DNA from: Sedimentisphaera salicampi
GTDB taxonomy: Bacteria; Planctomycetota; Phycisphaerae; Sedimentisphaerales; Sedimentisphaeraceae
DNA length: 64,000 nucleotides
Reading direction: 5' to 3'
Assembly: GCF_002117005.1 (NCBI RefSeq)
Contig: NZ_CP021023.1
Span: 434,001 to 498,000 of the forward strand
Below, piece by piece: positions 52,950-62,432 of this stretch. The stretch's first letter is position 1, and the number at the start of each line of letters is the position of its first letter. Both the position numbers and the translations under genes were made by a program. The notes under the pieces are model-generated. The model did no database searches and had not been told where the DNA came from. It saw only the letters and a program-made list of their open reading frames with translations.

Positions 52950-54055
52950 AATACAATTTCACCTAATCTTTTATTGACCGAATCTTCCAGCAATTCTACA
53001 AATTTCTGGAAGTCTTCGCCTTTCCCATCCGGCTCAATTATGTCTTTTCCCTTACGCAAAAGATAACATTTATCACGCACTTGAGGGTAAAATTCGAGGA
53101 TCCTTTCCCTCTGTTTTTTTGCCATTACAAATATCGCATCGCTTTCTATAATATCTTTTTCAGAAAGACCGGTAGTTATATGTTCATCGAGATTTCCGCC
53201 GATAGATTTAGCAAATTCCATTGCAGCATTCTGTGCAGGCTTATCTATTTCAATTTTAACACCAGCACATGAGATATTATAGCCTTTTTCCTCGAGCTGG
53301 GAAACACTGCAATCAAAATTTTCCGCAAGACTTTTCCTGCAGAGCTCTGCTGCTATAGGGCTTGAGAGCGTATTGGCCTCGCAGACAAAAAGCAGCTTAA
53401 TCGCTGAAATATCCAAAAGTTCCTGTTCTTTCACAGCTCCTTCCCTGAGAACCATAAGCTTGTTTTGGGATATCATAGCAACTGTGCTGTTCAATGCCTC
53501 GGTGCAAACGCCCCCGTCAATGATAGCATCAACTTTTCCGTCGAACTGCTCTATAACCTCTTCGCCGCTGACAGCCGGTTCTTTTCCGGAAATATTTGCG
53601 CTTGTTGCCACTACGGGAATACCAGCCAGATATAGAAACCTTGCAGCGGTTTCTTCGTCTGGGCATCTGACGCCTACGGTCTGATTGTGGTAAATTGAGT
53701 CCCATTTTTCAGCGAGTTTACGATGATTACGAGGCATTTTTTCGGGCGGGACTTTAAAGACCATAGTAAGCGGTCCAGGCCAGAAGTTATCTACTATCTT
53801 CTTGGATTTAAGATCTATCTCAGGGACATAACTGCTCAAAGCCTCAGGAAATGGTATATGCAGGGAATAATATTTCCCCTCTTTCCTGCTCTTTAGCTCG
53901 CTGAGCTTAGAGGCAGTTTCGCTGTCTGCCCTGGCTGCGAGCCCATAGACAGTTTCCGTTGGGAAGGCTACTATACCGCCCCTTTTCAAAATCTCCGCAG
54001 CTTCGGAAAGCTCTTGGGATTCTATCTCTAAGTTTTGATATATTTTTGTATGCAT
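52946..54055 (-). CDS. Sua5/YrdC/YciO domain fused to LMW protein-tyrosine-phosphatase-like domain
   Basis: A 369-residue fusion. Residues ~1-210 are a threonylcarbamoyl-AMP synthase (t6A tRNA modification): ILKRGGIVAFPTETVYGLAA, FWPGPLTMVF, VGVRCPD, PVVATSANISGKEP, and NSTVAMI. Residues ~218-369 resemble LMW phosphatase/arsenate-reductase proteins, starting LLFVCEANTLSSPIAAELC. The canonical P-loop is CX5R; here Cys225 is kept but the position of Arg is Ser231 (CEANTLS). The phosphatase is therefore probably inactive or altered. The later SDAIFVMAKKQRERILEF fits the family. The gene has its own divergent promoter. Confidence 0.88.
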   Translation of the reverse strand: MHTKIYQNLEIESQELSEAAEILKRGGIVAFPTETVYGLAARADSETASKLSELKSRKEGKYYSLHIPFPEALSSYVPEIDLKSKKIVDNFWPGPLTMVFKVPPEKMPRNHRKLAEKWDSIYHNQTVGVRCPDEETAARFLYLAGIPVVATSANISGKEPAVSGEEVIEQFDGKVDAIIDGGVCTEALNSTVAMISQNKLMVLREGAVKEQELLDISAIKLLFVCEANTLSSPIAAELCRKSLAENFDCSVSQLEEKGYNISCAGVKIEIDKPAQNAAMEFAKSIGGNLDEHITTGLSEKDIIESDAIFVMAKKQRERILEFYPQVRDKCYLLRKGKDIIEPDGKGEDFQKFVELLEDSVNKRLGEIVL

Positions 54056-54064
54056 AGAAATATT

Positions 54065-54092
54065 ATTATATTGTTATTTTAGATAAAATCAA
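54065..54092 (-). promoter_or_regulatory. putative promoter for the YrdC-phosphatase fusion and rpiB
   Basis: On the minus strand, TTGATT (54087-54092) and perfect TATAAT (54065-54070), spacer 16 bases, 9 bases upstream of the start codon. A transcript would have a very short leader. Confidence 0.5.
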
Positions 54093-54108
54093 TCGTTGTT
54101 AATCGTTG
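54091..54108. repeat. direct repeat AATCGTTG, spaced one helical turn, between divergent -35 boxes
   Basis: AATCGTTG at 54091-54098 and 54101-54108, period 10 bases. The left copy touches the minus-strand -35 and the right copy overlaps the plus-strand -35. A candidate operator for both transcripts. Confidence 0.4.
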
Positions 54109-54133
54109 AACAAGCCCAATTGTTGCGTATAAT
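54106..54133 (+). promoter_or_regulatory. putative promoter for the metallophosphoesterase-efflux operon
   Basis: TTGAAC at 54106-54111 and a perfect TATAAT at 54128-54133, spacer 16 bases, 46 bases before the TTG start at 54180. Confidence 0.6.
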
Positions 54134-54179
54134 TCTTTTGCAAATTGATTAAAGCTCTGCTGAATATAAAAGGGATGCC

Positions 54180-55055
54180 TTGAATTTTTTACAACAAAAA
54201 GAACCCGGCATGATAAACGCAGATTTCGAGGATATAACTGCAATGAGAATCCTCAAGGCTGCTGGATTTTGGAAACGTGCCAGAAGAGAGTATTACAACA
54301 TTAAAGTGCGATGCTACAATCTAGCATTTCCCAATTTGCCGGCTTCATTCTCAGGTAAAAAGATTCTATTTATTGCAGATCTACACTACCCGGGCAGAGA
54401 GGGTTTTCACGAAAAGGTGCTTGAGATGGTGAAATCACTCGATTTCGACTATTGTTTTTTGGGCGGAGATTATGCCTGGGGAGACGGTGAATTTCCGGTA
54501 TGGGTATGCAGGTTTATGAACTCGCTTCTGAGAGAAATAAAAAGCAAAACCACAGTAATTCATTCTATTCTAGGAAATCACGATTCCTTGTTCATCTCAG
54601 AACATCTTGGGAATGCCGGTGCTTGTATGCTCATTAACAGCTCCGCAGAGATTGAATCAGAAGCTGGCGAAAAGATCAGCGTTGCAGGCCTTGGAGACCA
54701 CCATAAACTGCGTAATGATGACTGGGATGCCATGATGAGTTCGTTAAACCATGACACAAAATTCCGGATTCTGCTGTGCCACAACCCGAACTACTATTTG
54801 AGGGCTCAGCAGACAAATTTCTCGCTGATGCTTGCAGGACATACCCATGCAGGGCAGTTCTGCCTGCCGAGCGGGATTCCTGTTTTCACTAACTGCCGCG
54901 CTCCGAGGCGTTATGCCAGAGGGCAATGGAAATACAAGAATCTTTCCGGAATAACGACCGCTGGCGTGGGGAGCAGTAGGCTCACAGCAAGGCTGAACTG
55001 CCCTGGAGAAATAAGTATCATAACTTTGCTGAAAGACAAAATGGGAAATGGTTAA
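54180..55055 (+). CDS. calcineurin-like metallophosphoesterase
   Basis: A 291-residue two-metal phosphoesterase of the YkuE/YaeI-like group. Motifs in order are ILFIADLHYPGREG (D-x-H), FLGGDYAWGDG (GD), SILGNHDSL (GNHD), RILLCHNPNYY (H) and LAGHTHAGQFCLP (GHTH). The substrate is unknown; relatives act on membrane lipids or UDP-diacylglucosamine. No clear signal or membrane helix is seen. The start is TTG at 54180 with AAAGGGA 5 bases upstream; an ATG at 54210 is possible. It overlaps the efflux outer-membrane gene by 8 bp and so is part of that operon. Confidence 0.87.
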   Translation: MNFLQQKEPGMINADFEDITAMRILKAAGFWKRARREYYNIKVRCYNLAFPNLPASFSGKKILFIADLHYPGREGFHEKVLEMVKSLDFDYCFLGGDYAWGDGEFPVWVCRFMNSLLREIKSKTTVIHSILGNHDSLFISEHLGNAGACMLINSSAEIESEAGEKISVAGLGDHHKLRNDDWDAMMSSLNHDTKFRILLCHNPNYYLRAQQTNFSLMLAGHTHAGQFCLPSGIPVFTNCRAPRRYARGQWKYKNLSGITTAGVGSSRLTARLNCPGEISIITLLKDKMGNG

Positions 55056-56487
55056 ACTATTGAACATATTTCTTCTTTTCTATGTGATTTTGATTGCCGG
55101 CTGCACGCCAAGAGATTATTACAGCAGAGAAAGATATGCACCTGATGCGCCGGATAAATTTGTAAACCAACCCGAAAGCCTCTCAGGTGCTAATGACGAA
55201 TATGAGTTTTTTTCAGGCAAGTGGTGGGAACAGTTTCAAGACCCGGAGACTAACCGTTTGGTTCAAACGGCCTTAAAGAACAACCCAAGCATTAAATCGG
55301 CATTTTCAAGGGTTAATCAGGCAAAGCAAAATCTCAACATTCAGGCCTCTCAGGACTGGCCTTATGCAAATCTTGAGATGTCTGCATCAAGAGGGAAGGA
55401 CATGCCGGCCTATAAAACTTCTGATAATCTGCAGGCGGGCCTGAGAATCAACTATTTACTCGATCTTTTCGGTAAGCAGGCAGCAGGAGAAAGAGCCGCT
55501 CTTGAGAGATTTTTGGCAAGCAGAGAAAGCAGGCTCTCTGTTATGCATTCGGTTGTTTCAAGCACGGTAAAATTAAGGGCGCTTTCAGTTGTGGCAAGCA
55601 GGCAGCTGGGGGTGAGCAGGCAAAATGCTCGAAGCTGGGAAAAAACCGCTAAGACAGTGGAAAGAAGATATCAGAATGGAGTAGCGAATGTATCTGAAGT
55701 TCATCTTGCAAAGCAGAACCTTGCATCTGTGAGGGCTGAGATACCTGATTATGAAAAACAGCTTAAAAACTATCTTTACTCGCTTGATATAATCCTCGGC
55801 CGCCCGCCCGGCGAAACCCAGCTGAAAGAGGATGAAATCGGGCTGCCCGAACCGGCAGAGCTTGCAGAGATAGTCCCCGCTTCGCTTCTCGATCGCAGAC
55901 CTGATCTCAGAGCCAGCCGTCGCAGGCTCGCAGCGGCAGTTCAGGATTTAAATGTGAGCATCGCTGATATGTACCCGCAGATATCTCTTACAACTTCAGC
56001 GGGGAGGCTTTCTGAGGATTTTTCCGGCCTTTTAGAAAGCAAAAATTCTGTTTACTCCATCGCAGCTAATATTACTCAGCCTTTATTTGAAGGCGGAAGA
56101 TTAAAGGCGGCTGTGAAATACAATAAGGCGAGAGTTGAAGAGCTTGCATTGGAGTATTCAAAATCCTTTCTCGACGCATTAAAAGAGGTTGAAACTCTGC
56201 TGATGCAGGAAAAACTCTACAACATTCGGCTTAAAAATCTTAACGAAAGCCTGAAACAGGCAAAAAAGGCTGAAAGAAGCATTAAGCGTGAATACAACTC
56301 CGGGCTTGCAGCTTTTACCGCCCTTCTACAGGCAGAAAGACGCAGACGGAATACGGAGTTTCAGGTTAATTATATGACAGGTCAGATTTGGGTGAACAGA
56401 TGCAATCTTCACCTTGCCCTTGGTGGTAACTGGGAAATGGGTCAGGATAACAAAAAAACTAAGCGAGGCGGAATAGATGCAAAATAA
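55048..56487 (+). CDS. TolC/NodT family outer-membrane efflux lipoprotein
   Basis: The 479-residue outer-membrane duct of an RND pump. A lipoprotein signal (IFLLFYVILIAGC) gives a lipidated Cys, as in the NodT subgroup. FFSGKWWEQFQDPETNRLVQTALKNN-type residues (positions 50-75) and paired coiled-coil helices (YQNGVANVSEVHLAKQNLAS; YNSGLAAFTALLQAERRRR) are typical OEP repeats. The 3' end overlaps the adaptor gene by 11 bp. Confidence 0.92.
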   Translation: MVKLLNIFLLFYVILIAGCTPRDYYSRERYAPDAPDKFVNQPESLSGANDEYEFFSGKWWEQFQDPETNRLVQTALKNNPSIKSAFSRVNQAKQNLNIQASQDWPYANLEMSASRGKDMPAYKTSDNLQAGLRINYLLDLFGKQAAGERAALERFLASRESRLSVMHSVVSSTVKLRALSVVASRQLGVSRQNARSWEKTAKTVERRYQNGVANVSEVHLAKQNLASVRAEIPDYEKQLKNYLYSLDIILGRPPGETQLKEDEIGLPEPAELAEIVPASLLDRRPDLRASRRRLAAAVQDLNVSIADMYPQISLTTSAGRLSEDFSGLLESKNSVYSIAANITQPLFEGGRLKAAVKYNKARVEELALEYSKSFLDALKEVETLLMQEKLYNIRLKNLNESLKQAKKAERSIKREYNSGLAAFTALLQAERRRRNTEFQVNYMTGQIWVNRCNLHLALGGNWEMGQDNKKTKRGGIDAK

Positions 56488-57652
56488 TGAAAAAGCCGTA
56501 AGGCCCGCTGCTCAGGCAGTTATATTTCTTCTGATACTTTCGGCAGCTGGTCTCGGGGCATATCTTATCTTTAAGACCCGGACGAAAATCACACCGGAAA
56601 AGGCTTCTAAATTAGTGCCGGCAGTGGAAACGTTGGTTGTAAAACTCGAAGACAGACCTGTGATTGTTGAAAATTACGGTAATGTTGTGCCGGAAACATC
56701 ATCGCAAATCATAAGCGAGGTGCCTGGAAAGATTACCCGGTTCGATATAAACAAAGGCGAAGGCTTCAAGAAAGGCAAAACATTGCTTGAGATAGACCGG
56801 CGTGATTACCAAATCGCACTTGAAACAGCAAGGGCTTCCGTTGCAGCGGCAGAGGTGAATCTCGATAAGGAGCTTGCTCAGGCTGATGTAGCAAAAAGGG
56901 AATGGAGAGAGCTTCATCCAGATAAAGAGCCGGCTAACCCGCTTGTATTCAGGATTCCGCAGGTCAATGAGGCAGAAGCTGCTCTTGAAAGCGCAAAAGC
57001 ACGGCTTGAAAAGGCCAAGCTCGATCTTAACAGAACGCGGATTTCAATGCCTTTCAATGGCATTCTCACAGAAAAACTTAAAGAAGAAGGTGAATATATA
57101 GCCCCGGGCGAACCTGCGGGGAAAGTTTATTCAACCGAAATTTTTAATGTTGAAGTGCCTTTGAGAGATGAAGACTTGCAGTGGTTTGCAGTTGGCGGGC
57201 GTAATGGAGGCGAAGTTCAGGTTGAGGCTGAATTTGCCGGGGATAAATACAGCTGGCTCGGGCGGGCTGCAAGAAATGCAGGAAGAGTTAATCGCGGCAC
57301 GAGAATGGTAACTGTAATCGTGGAGATAAGAAAAAAAGGCTTTGAAGGCTCCGGACTAATACCTCTACCCGGGATGTTTGTAAAGGCAAGATTTATCGGA
57401 GATGAGAGAGAAAATATCGCAGCCGTGCCCAGCACAGCGGTTCATAATATGAAAGAGGTTTGGGTAGCAAACACTGAAGACCAGCTTGAAATCAGAAAAG
57501 TTAAAGTTCTTCGCATAGACAGAAAATTTGCATACATATCCGAAGGCCTGAAAGATGGGGAAAAAATAATCACCAGTATGATTGATTCCCCAGTGGAAGG
57601 TATGAAAATCAATCCGGCAGGCAGCGAAAGCAAACAATCGGAGCAGAATTGA
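56477..57652 (+). CDS. RND efflux periplasmic adaptor (MFP/HlyD-type)
   Basis: A 391-residue membrane-fusion protein. One N-terminal helix (AVIFLLILSAAGLGAYLIF) anchors it. Then a split lipoyl/biotinyl-like hairpin (YGNVVPETSSQIISEVPGKI ... ISMPFNGILTEKLKEEGEYI), a coiled coil (AAEVNLDKELAQADVAKRE, AALESAKARLEKAKLDLNRT) and beta-barrel and membrane-proximal domains are seen. It bridges the TolC-like duct to the permease. The stop overlaps the permease start in TGATG. Confidence 0.92.
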   Translation: MQNNEKAVRPAAQAVIFLLILSAAGLGAYLIFKTRTKITPEKASKLVPAVETLVVKLEDRPVIVENYGNVVPETSSQIISEVPGKITRFDINKGEGFKKGKTLLEIDRRDYQIALETARASVAAAEVNLDKELAQADVAKREWRELHPDKEPANPLVFRIPQVNEAEAALESAKARLEKAKLDLNRTRISMPFNGILTEKLKEEGEYIAPGEPAGKVYSTEIFNVEVPLRDEDLQWFAVGGRNGGEVQVEAEFAGDKYSWLGRAARNAGRVNRGTRMVTVIVEIRKKGFEGSGLIPLPGMFVKARFIGDERENIAAVPSTAVHNMKEVWVANTEDQLEIRKVKVLRIDRKFAYISEGLKDGEKIITSMIDSPVEGMKINPAGSESKQSEQN

Positions 57653-60600
57653 TGGATTCAAAGAAAGGGCTGATAAGCTGGTTTGCAGGGAATCACGTTG
57701 CGGCTAATCTGCTTATGTTTGTGATAATAGGCGGAGGTATTGCAGCGTCCTTAACGAGCAATCTTGAGATATTCCCTGATATAGACAACAAGATGATAAC
57801 AATAACTGTTCAGTATCTCGGAGCTTCACCTGAGGAGGTGGAAACAGGGATTTGCCTGCCATTAGAGGAGGCTGTTTCAGGGCTGGAAGACATAAAGAAG
57901 GTTTACTCAACCGCTTCTGAGGGGGTTGGCTGGGTGTTAGTAGAGCTGGAGGATTTTGCTGATACAAGCGAAATGCTCGATGAGATAAAAAAAGAGGTTG
58001 ACCGCATAAGAACATTCCCTGAAGAGGCTGAAAAGCCTGAGATATCCGAGGTTGACCAGTCAGATCATATCGTAACTGTTATGGTTTACGGGAATGCAAC
58101 CCAGAAATCGCTCAGAAAAATAGGCGAAGACGTTCGAGATGACCTTTTAGACAGCGAGAAGATTACCAAATGCAGCATTAAGGGCGCCCCGCCCTACGAA
58201 ATTTCAATTGAAGTATCAGAAAAGTTGCTTCGAAAATACAACCTCACTTTCAGTGAAATCAGCAGAGTTATAGCGGAGTCTTCAATTGATGTACCGGGCG
58301 GTTCGATAGAAACCGGCAGCGGCGAAATTCTCATACGTACGCAAGGACAGATGTATGTTGGCGAGGAATTCGAAGATATTATCGTAAAGACCAACAAGGA
58401 CGGCAGCTTTCTGCGGCTCTCAGAGATCGGCAAAGTGATAGACGGCTTTGAAGAAACTCCTATGATAACAAGATTCAACGGAGAGCCTGCTGTACTCGTG
58501 GAGGTAGGCAGAGTGGGAAGGCAGGATGCTGTTGATATAGCTGCCGCAGTTAATGAATACGTTGAGAAAAACGGAAGCTCTCTGCCAGCCGGCATAAAGA
58601 TGCAAACTTACAACGACTATTCAGTGCATCTGCGATCTCGGCTGAGCCTCCTGCTTAACAACGGACGAAACGGCCTGATTCTTGTATTCATCTGCCTTCT
58701 GATCTCGCTCAATATCCGGCTCTCCTTCTGGACAACCCTCGGGATACCAATCTCATTTATGGGGGCGATGATCATTTTGTCTTTTCTGGGTGTATCGATA
58801 GATATGCTCTCTCTGTTTGCTTTTATAATATGCCTTGGAATTGTCGTTGACGATGCTATTGTTGTAGGCGAGAATATCCATGCGCTCCATCAGAAAGGAG
58901 TACCTGCCTCTAAGGCCGCTGTACAAGGCGCAAAAGAGATGGCGAGCCCTGTTACGATAGCCGTTTTGACCACCATTGTAGCATTCCTGCCTATGATGTT
59001 TACTATTGGGATCATGGGACGAATCCTCAGGGTTATACCAATTGTGGTTATAGCAGTTCTTGCAATATCTCTGGTGGAGTCTTTGCTTATCCTGCCTGCT
59101 CATCTTGATGCTTCTATGAAAAAGACCGGCAGAGACCGCCCGGGAAGGCTCAGAAATCTTATAGATAAATCCTACAAAAAATTCTCCGAAGGGACTTTCA
59201 AAAGGATTATTGAAAAAATTATAAGCTGGCGATACGTTACCATGGCCTGCGGATTGTTTGTTTTGATCATTACATTTGCAGTAATAAGGGCAGGCTATGT
59301 AAAATACACTTTCTTTCCTTCAGTTGATTCGGATACCGTAAGCGTTTCGATAGAAATGCCCGTGGGAACGCCATCTGAGAAAACCCGAAAGGCCGCTGCA
59401 AAAGTTGAAAAAGCCGGCAGAAAAACTGCCTCAGAACTAAACAAATCTGAAAGAGATGAGAAATCAATGCTCAGATACATCACAACGATTGTGGGCAAGT
59501 CTCAGATAGTTGACAATTCGCCCGGGCCTCAGATATCAGACGGGTCTGCATCATCTCATCTTGCTGTTGTGGAAGTTGAGCTTCGTAGTGCTGAAGAGAG
59601 GAGTATTTCCTCGAAAGAATTTGTGAACAGATGGCGGGAAAATGTAGGTCTGATACCCGGACTGAATTCGATTAAATACAACTACACAATGCAGGATGCA
59701 GGGGAGGCAGTGAAAATAGAGCTTGGAAACAGGGATTTTGAAAAACTCAAATCTTCTGTTGAGATTTTCAAAAAACGAATAGCTCAAATCCCGGGGGTAA
59801 AGGACATTAAAGACAACTTTGAGCAAGGCAAAAGAGAAATTAAACTTTCTCTGTCTCGTGAAGGGAGGGACGCAGGGCTCACCCTTGCAGATATTGCCAT
59901 TCAGGCGAGACAGGGATTTTACGGCGATGAGGTTCAGAGGATTCAAAGGCAGAAGGATGAAGTTCGGATTATGCTTAGGTATCCATACGAGAAAAGAACC
60001 ACTCTTAGGGATATTAAGAATGTGATGATTAAAACCCCCGACTCAAGACAGATACCCTTTGAAACTGCTGTCAATATCGAATACGGCAGAGGCTATTCGC
60101 AAATCAACCGCTCAAACAGGCAGCGTACTATCACTGTAAGCGCAGATGTTGACCCGCTTGAGGCAAACTCGCAGGAGGTTAATAACTACATATTCAGCAC
60201 AATCCTTCCTAATATGAAAAGAGATTACCCCAAACTCACCTACGATGTGGAGGGAGAGCAGAAATCGATGAATGAGAGTATGTCGAGCCTTGGAAACGGA
60301 TTCATTTACGCATTTTTCGGCATCTATGCACTCATAGCAGTTCAGTTCAGGAGCTATATTCAGCCGGTAATTGTAATGAGTGCAATCCCGTTTGGGATTA
60401 TAGGCGCTGTTGCAGGGCATTTGCTTATGGGATTCGATTTGTCCCTTATGAGCACTTTCGGAATAGTTGCCCTTACAGGAATTGTGGTAAATGATTCGCT
60501 TATACTCATAGACCTTATCAACAGAGAAAGAAAAAACGGTTTGAGTCTTTATCAGGCTGTTATAGATTCTGCTGTGAGCAGACTCCGCCCTATCCTGCTG

Positions 60601-60807
60601 ACCACATTAACCACCTTTTTCGGCCTTGTTCCAATGATTCTTGAACAGTCCCTTCAAGCACAATTCTTGATTCCAATGGCCGTGAGTCTCGCTTTCGGCG
60701 TCCTGTTTGCTACTTGCATCACCTTGATACTTGTCCCGTCGCTGTATATGATAATTGAGGATATATATTGGTCTATTTTTACGGCGAAAAATGCGCGAAA
60801 AAATTAG
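57652..60807 (+). CDS. RND family efflux permease (AcrB-like)
   Basis: The 1051-residue proton-driven inner-membrane pump with 12 predicted transmembrane helices and two large periplasmic loops. Seen are the N-terminal helix NHVAANLLMFVIIGGGIAAS, the porter motif VQYLGASPEEVETGICLPLE, and TM4 ICLGIVVDDAIVVGENI with the paired proton-relay Asp. Later come VQFRSYIQPVIVMSAIPFG and LTGIVVNDSLILIDLIN. The substrate is unknown (drug, lipid or metal). It completes a tripartite pump with the two preceding genes; 79 bp to NfeD follow with no strong terminator. Confidence 0.93.
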   Translation: MDSKKGLISWFAGNHVAANLLMFVIIGGGIAASLTSNLEIFPDIDNKMITITVQYLGASPEEVETGICLPLEEAVSGLEDIKKVYSTASEGVGWVLVELEDFADTSEMLDEIKKEVDRIRTFPEEAEKPEISEVDQSDHIVTVMVYGNATQKSLRKIGEDVRDDLLDSEKITKCSIKGAPPYEISIEVSEKLLRKYNLTFSEISRVIAESSIDVPGGSIETGSGEILIRTQGQMYVGEEFEDIIVKTNKDGSFLRLSEIGKVIDGFEETPMITRFNGEPAVLVEVGRVGRQDAVDIAAAVNEYVEKNGSSLPAGIKMQTYNDYSVHLRSRLSLLLNNGRNGLILVFICLLISLNIRLSFWTTLGIPISFMGAMIILSFLGVSIDMLSLFAFIICLGIVVDDAIVVGENIHALHQKGVPASKAAVQGAKEMASPVTIAVLTTIVAFLPMMFTIGIMGRILRVIPIVVIAVLAISLVESLLILPAHLDASMKKTGRDRPGRLRNLIDKSYKKFSEGTFKRIIEKIISWRYVTMACGLFVLIITFAVIRAGYVKYTFFPSVDSDTVSVSIEMPVGTPSEKTRKAAAKVEKAGRKTASELNKSERDEKSMLRYITTIVGKSQIVDNSPGPQISDGSASSHLAVVEVELRSAEERSISSKEFVNRWRENVGLIPGLNSIKYNYTMQDAGEAVKIELGNRDFEKLKSSVEIFKKRIAQIPGVKDIKDNFEQGKREIKLSLSREGRDAGLTLADIAIQARQGFYGDEVQRIQRQKDEVRIMLRYPYEKRTTLRDIKNVMIKTPDSRQIPFETAVNIEYGRGYSQINRSNRQRTITVSADVDPLEANSQEVNNYIFSTILPNMKRDYPKLTYDVEGEQKSMNESMSSLGNGFIYAFFGIYALIAVQFRSYIQPVIVMSAIPFGIIGAVAGHLLMGFDLSLMSTFGIVALTGIVVNDSLILIDLINRERKNGLSLYQAVIDSAVSRLRPILLTTLTTFFGLVPMILEQSLQAQFLIPMAVSLAFGVLFATCITLILVPSLYMIIEDIYWSIFTAKNARKN

Positions 60808-60886
60808 AATTTTTATAGCTATTTACCGAGCCTTATGTTAATATTACCAGCAGGTAAAGATTGTTTTTTATTCTAAAGGTATAAAA

Positions 60887-61366
60887 ATGGATTGGCTGAG
60901 CAATTTTACAGATCCCTTTTTTCTTTGGATGGTAGCGGGGATAGTTCTGATTTTTCTGGAGTTCTCTTTCCCCGGATTTATCGTAGTGTTTTTCGGTATA
61001 GGGGCAATTCTAACAGCAGTAATCACTCAGCTGCTTTCCGGATTTGTTACAGTAAGCTTCACTGCGCAGATGATAATGTTCACAGTCTTTTCAGTACTGA
61101 GCCTTATTTTCCTGAGAAAATACGCCAAGCGAATGTTTTACGGCGACCAGAAAAGCGGCGGCCTGAACGACTTTAATGAAGACGATTTTACCGGCAAGAT
61201 TGTAAAGGTTGCAAAAGATATTAAACCTGGTGTTACAGGCAAAGTTGAATTTCAGGGCAGCACATGGAACGCTTCAAGCAAGGAGCGTATAAAAGCCGGC
61301 GAATATGCTGAAATAATCTCGCACGATAACCTCACTCTGAAGGTAAAAAGGTGCGTAGAAGAATAA
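60887..61366 (+). CDS. NfeD family membrane protein
   Basis: A 159-residue protein: three to four transmembrane helices (FFLWMVAGIVLIFLEFSFPG, FIVVFFGIGAILTAVITQLL, MIMFTVFSVLSLIFL) then a soluble OB-fold (GKIVKVAKDIKPGVTGKVEF, GEYAEIISHDNLTLKVKR). This is the short NfeD form without the serine-protease part. It is followed after 28 bp by a stomatin/SPFH gene, the usual partner, thought to act in membrane quality or lipid-domain organisation. Confidence 0.9.
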   Translation: MDWLSNFTDPFFLWMVAGIVLIFLEFSFPGFIVVFFGIGAILTAVITQLLSGFVTVSFTAQMIMFTVFSVLSLIFLRKYAKRMFYGDQKSGGLNDFNEDDFTGKIVKVAKDIKPGVTGKVEFQGSTWNASSKERIKAGEYAEIISHDNLTLKVKRCVEE

Positions 61367-61394
61367 CTGTCAATATTTCTCAGGAGTATTTTAA

Positions 61395-62423
61395 ATGGTG
61401 AATCAGATTATAATAGCAGATGTCTCCACAGGCGGATTACTTGCTTTCCTATTCGGAATTCTGGTCGTTATTGCCCTTATCAAGACAGCAAGGGTTGTTC
61501 CCCAGAAAACCGCATTCATAATTGAAACCCTTGGAAAGTACAAAAAAACCCTCAGTGCCGGTTTCCATATTCTTATTCCGTTTATCGATAAGGTTGCATA
61601 CAAGCATACCCTCAAAGAGCAGGCGATTGACGTGCCCCCACAGCAGTGCATTACTAAAGATAATATTGCCGTTGAGGTAGATGGGGTGCTTTATCTGAGG
61701 GTTATCGATGCAGTAAAGGCATCTTACGGAATTGATAATTATCATTTTGCCTCCATCCAGCTTGCCCAGACAACCATGCGAAGCGTTATAGGCAAATTAG
61801 AGCTCGACAAAACCTTTGAGGTTCGTGAGGAGATAAATCAGACAATTGTTGATGCAGTTGACAAAGCCTCCGACCCTTGGGGAGTGAAGGTTACAAGATA
61901 TGAAGTGAAGAATATCATTCCGCCCCAGAGCATTAAAGATGCTATGGAAAAGCAGATGCGAGCTGAGCGAGAGAAGAGGGCTATGATAGCTGAGTCTGAA
62001 GGTCAGCGGCAGGCTAAAATCAATCGTGCTGAAGGTGTAAAGCAAGAGTCTATAAGCCTCAGTGAAGGTGAGAAAATGAAGCGAATCAATGAGGCTGCCG
62101 GAAGGGCTTCCGAGATCAAGCTCGTTGCTAAAGCCACATCCGAAGGTCTTAAGATGATTTCTACTGCAATCAACGAACCCGGCGGTTCTGATGCTGTTAA
62201 CCTTCGTATTGCTGAGCAGTATATAGGGGAATTCGGCAGGCTCGCCAAAACTAACAACACAATGATAATACCAAGCGACCTTGCAGATATTTCAGGATTT
62301 ATCAAAACTGCTTCAGAAGTGGTTAAAAACCAAAATTTTACTCCGAAAAATTCAGATAACCAGCAGAACCAAAGAAACAGAACCTCAAAGAAGAGCAGCT
62401 CAGAGGGCGAAAATCAAGGATAA
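61395..62423 (+). CDS. SPFH/Band 7 stomatin-like protein (QmcA type)
   Basis: A 342-residue protein with a single N-terminal transmembrane segment (GLLAFLFGILVVIALIKTA) and an SPFH domain: VPQKTAFIIETLGKYKKTL, GFHILIPFIDKVAYKHTLKE and YEVKNIIPP. A helical EA-rich region (MRAEREKRAMIAESEGQRQA) supports oligomerisation. The last ~30 residues are polar and low in complexity. The partner NfeD gene lies upstream. It converges with the radical SAM gene, 9 bp apart. Confidence 0.92.
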   Translation: MVNQIIIADVSTGGLLAFLFGILVVIALIKTARVVPQKTAFIIETLGKYKKTLSAGFHILIPFIDKVAYKHTLKEQAIDVPPQQCITKDNIAVEVDGVLYLRVIDAVKASYGIDNYHFASIQLAQTTMRSVIGKLELDKTFEVREEINQTIVDAVDKASDPWGVKVTRYEVKNIIPPQSIKDAMEKQMRAEREKRAMIAESEGQRQAKINRAEGVKQESISLSEGEKMKRINEAAGRASEIKLVAKATSEGLKMISTAINEPGGSDAVNLRIAEQYIGEFGRLAKTNNTMIIPSDLADISGFIKTASEVVKNQNFTPKNSDNQQNQRNRTSKKSSSEGENQG

Positions 62424-62432
62424 GATTAATTT

